Assembly: GCA_016801845.1 (NCBI GenBank)
Contig: CM028912.1
Location: 8,748,001-8,812,000, forward strand
Reading direction: 5' to 3'
DNA: 64,000 nucleotides
DNA from: Polydactylus sextarius
Lineage: Eukaryota > Chordata > Actinopteri > Polynemidae
Positions 60,732 through 64,000 of this stretch are shown here, piece after piece; positions within the stretch are counted from its first letter, which is position 1; every line of letters begins with the position of its first letter. A model generated the notes under the pieces. The model did no database searches. It was not told the DNA's origin and worked only from the letters and a program-made list of their open reading frames with translations. Both the position numbers and the translations under genes were made by a program.

Positions 60732-61000
60732 GAGCATAACCAATTACACACAGAGAGGCATTATAGAAAGCTTTTATTATGTTTCCAGGGCGTCAAGATC
60801 TTAATTTTTGATGCAGCGTTATGTGCATCCAGAGTATAAATTGGCCTCAACAGTTTTCTGAAGTGATAAGAGGTAAACACCAAAAACCAATAACTGTCAG
60901 CTGAACATTAAATCAAACTGACATGTCTCTTAAAAGGCACAGCCATGAAAAATTAACTGCAGGATTTTTGAGGAGACTTGTGGAGTTTTGTATATGTGGA

Positions 61001-61003
<3 letters not shown>

Positions 61004-61047
<44 letters not shown>
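61004..61047. repeat. (AT)n microsatellite
   Basis: Perfect alternating AT tract of about 22 units, self-complementary and likely length-variable. Confidence 0.95.
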
Positions 61048-61050
<3 letters not shown>

Positions 61051-62594
61051 TGATTTACATTTTTTCACACTGTGACTGACTTGAGTCTGAGCTCAAATAA
61101 AATAAATCAAAATTTGGTTTATAAAGCTTTATTCAATATAACACCAATGAGGTGAATTTAAAAAACGAAAAAATTGTGATCTTATTGTGTTGCTAGAACA
61201 TTACTTCGTGCCTCGTTGTCTCGTGATTCACAAAAGCAAGTCCATAGAGGTTAACTTGACATGGATCTAACGACTCAGGTCGAAATGGTCACCTTGACTT
61301 CCTGTTATACAGCCTCCGAACATCCTGTCTCTGCGAGACTGATTCTGTGACCCGTGAGAGGAGACTTTAAAGATTTTATTGGCTCAGTCAGTCTCAGCTG
61401 TACACCGAGTTCAGGAAAACTGAGAGAGATTCAAGCCAAACACCGATGAGTACGAGTGACATTAAATCCTTAATAGCTATTGGTGAGATGTTAAAGGATT
61501 ATAGCACTATGGGGTACTAAGACCGAACGGAAAACTATCTGTCAAATATCCTCTCTCAGATTAACATGTTACATACTGATGTGTTTAACGGTCTCTCTGT
61601 ATGTACTATAAATCTCATCAAAATTGGTGCACATGGCAGTTCTGGAGATGCAGAGTAAAATTAATGAAGTAAAGAGGGAGACATCATTGCCCTGACACAT
61701 GTAGGTCTGGAGTTTCTTAGCTTTAGATGGTTTCCACAAAGCAATCGCACAAAGATTTGAGCAAAGGTACGGCGAACTTAAACATGTCAGCCAATTTCAG
61801 ATGTGTGAAGCAACAGAGTGCTTCAGCAGTGCTAGCGGCTCATGGCCTTGGGCCTTGGACTGTCTGAATCTGAAATTCACAGTTCAGAGCACACCCGGAG
61901 ATGGAGCCGTAGAATCCTTGATGCCCTGCACAATGAGGCCATTTCATAGTAGATCACGGCAGTCTCTCGCTGGTGTTGAAGGGAGAGGAAAGGCATTTTG
62001 ACAGGCCAATGAAGAATTTATTTTAAATGTCTCGTGGTGTTGAGAAGATTTGCGTGCTCTTCAAAAAGCTACAAGCGGGGGAGATGGGGAGACATTGGAG
62101 GGCACACAGATATGAGTTACACTTCCTCCAGCCTGGTTTGAGTACTTTATCAACATTTTCACCAACAAGTACTGAAGCTGATCAACCCTTTATCTACAAA
62201 ATCTTGAGGTATTTTTTGTTGCTTGTCTGCGATGTCAGTTTGATTCAGCACATCACTTCTGACAGTGTGTCCACGTTGCCCAAGAAAACCACACACATTC
62301 CATGCTATCTAGCTGTGCACAGCAGTTTATGTGGAAACATGCAACCAAGAGAGAGATGCTGAGCATGAGGGAGCATCAGAGAAAGTGATTTAGGCTGACA
62401 ACAGAACTCTATACTTGTATTTTGTGGTGACAGGCTGTGACAGTTTGCAGAGAGTACAGGTAGGAAACAACAGCGGAAACATTTTCTTTGAGTATTTGAA
62501 CGAAGTGTAGACTTTGCCAAGGCAAACATAAACTGAAAAGACTGTGTAGCACTTTAAAGAGCAAGTTCATCCAAATTATGAAACCAGAAAACAG

Positions 62595-62624
62595 AAACCC
62601 TAAACATAACCCTAACTCTAACCC
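62595..62624. repeat. Degenerate interstitial telomere-like repeat
   Basis: AAACCCTAAACATAACCCTA followed by ACTCTAACCC: about four degenerate CCCTAA units. It is short and imperfect, so it may be chance or a repair scar rather than a telomere fusion. Confidence 0.4.
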
Positions 62625-64000
62625 AAAGCCTGTTAACATTCACTGAAGATCTCTATAAACACACCAACAGAATCTTAAATAAAGGCTTAACAATTTTGTA
62701 AAGCAGCTGAAGCATTTTGTGTAGCAACTTGTTGGGGACTGTTTTTGTTTATGGCTGTGTGGGTGGCTCAGTCATGTTAATATGTTGAATGAGGCACTGG
62801 CTGGCTTATTGTTTTGTCTCTTGTCAAGTGAAGCTTGAGCCTTAAAGATGTGCAGACCTGTAGCTGCCTGGGCCTGGTTGAATATCTGTGAAACTGGCAG
62901 TATGTACTAGCCAGAGGGCATGAGAAATAATTTACTTTTATGCTGTAGACCTGTCTAACTGTCAGTGTCTTTTATTTCCAGTCAAGAGCAGATTATTATC
63001 TGCAGAATTGTTTTTTTTTTTTTTAGCACCTTGGGCTTTTAATATTTTAAAGACCGGAGCTTCTTTTTGGGCTTTTTGAAGTGGCAGACTGTGGTTACGT
63101 CGGGGACAATTTTCATGCAGGTGTGGCACATGGCATTTACTGAGAGGGAAATGTGGCAGTATATATAGGTCACACAGAAAGAGTGTTTTGATTTGTAGTC
63201 CTCCTGTTAGTGTCTTTCTCTTTCTTAGCCCCTGAAGATTGATTTCTTTCATCTAATCAATAAAACCACTTGTAAGATTTGATTGATGTGTTAATTTTGC
63301 AATGGATTTATTACATTATGGGATATTAAGGCAGGTTACAGGTTTTTGGTTACTGTAAAATAGTCTACTAATGTTTAAATTATTACCTCTCTTTTCCCAA
63401 AACTGTTTCTAACTAAATATTTCTCTTGAAAAGTTACGTTCAACATTTTGTACCTGCAGCTCAGTGTAAGGTCTTACATCGAAGGTTCAGCCCTGAGTTT
63501 TCTCTTCACACCAGCTCGCACTTACAGACGCAGATGCACAAAGGTTAATTAGGCACAGGTGTGCTTTGCTGACCTGCTGGATTGCTCGTGGCTCTTTCTG
63601 AAGCTCAGCGTGTTGCCCTGCTACCATGTACACCTTTAACCAGAGACACCAGGCTCCCAGCAAAGACTGAACCAGTCAATAAAATCCCTCCCTCCAAACA
63701 TCAGATTTTCTCTAGAAACACAAACCGAGCCTTACACCTCAGCACCGGAGAATTAATAGTCTTCTAAAATGCATAGGACGTTTTTACTCTTTCAGGCATG
63801 CTGCTGTAGACCGAACTGGAGCTATATAAACTGTGTCTCTTCATGGGGAAATCAGAATAAACAAATATAGTAAATTCTATTATGCATGCACTCATTGTAT
63901 AATCCAAAACACTCGAAAATTGAAACAGTTTTTCAATGCATTATGTATGGAAGTCGATAGATTCTCTTACCTGCACTTTACATGTCTGTGCAATTGATTG

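Larger units (their letters stand above)
57656..64000. other. pcdh8 upstream gene-free DNA, distal part
   Basis: No gene recognised on either strand. It contains the simple repeats listed separately, a G-run at 58445-58452, T-runs near 59782-59799 and 63009-63024, and a telomere-like patch at 62595-62624. Open frames are all under about 112 codons and without domain content. The first exon of a neighbour could lie here unseen. Confidence 0.45.

Noticed and set aside
1..64000. tRNA, rRNA, CRISPR, prokaryotic operon or phage signals
   Set aside because: No cloverleaf-type B-box (GGTTCGANTCC) or rRNA words, no regularly spaced repeats with spacers, and all genes are intron-split vertebrate genes.

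Overview
This is vertebrate nuclear DNA, most likely from a percomorph teleost fish. The evidence is intron-split genes with GT/AG junctions, AT-rich and CpG-poor non-coding sequence, many CA/TG and AT microsatellites, several decayed Tc1/mariner copies, and dispersed repeats of types I recognise from spiny-rayed fish genomes. No prokaryotic gene, rRNA, tRNA or CRISPR array is visible. Family assignments rest on remembered vertebrate protein families; no search was run.

Layout. (1) 1-7,589, plus strand: 3' two thirds of mid1 (TRIM-type E3 ubiquitin ligase), eight coding exons from the coiled coil to the SPRY stop. The RING and B-boxes lie left of the window. (2) 10,461-22,357, plus: complete cog3 (conserved oligomeric Golgi complex subunit 3), 23 coding exons, 825 codons. 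(3) 22.4-34.6 kb: long intergenic stretch with a Tc1 remnant and a strong G-quadruplex candidate. (4) 35,095-38,031, plus: complete seven-exon endothelin receptor B gene, 431 codons. (5) 38.1-44.8 kb: intergenic. (6) 44,778-48,019, minus: cnmd (chondromodulin-1), seven exons recovered; the first coding exon is not confidently placed. (7) 49,310-52,676, minus: complete three-exon pcdh8 (delta-2 protocadherin, 'papc'), 992 codons. (8) 52.9-64 kb: gene-free DNA upstream of pcdh8, with a deleted Tc1 copy that keeps both ends and another dispersed repeat.

The genes do not form a pathway; they are a synteny block. From general knowledge, human COG3, CNMD, PCDH8 and EDNRB all lie on 13q, with CNMD and PCDH8 neighbours on one strand as here, while MID1 is at Xp22. 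The window therefore joins an Xp-type gene to a 13q-type block. ednrb and cnmd converge; cnmd and pcdh8 are in tandem about 1.3 kb apart.

The least expected signal is a direct duplication of about 660-690 bp of non-coding DNA in two different mid1 introns, with a shared RFX X-box-like palindrome. I found no evidence of a new multi-gene system; the remaining points are mostly regulatory or repeat-derived.
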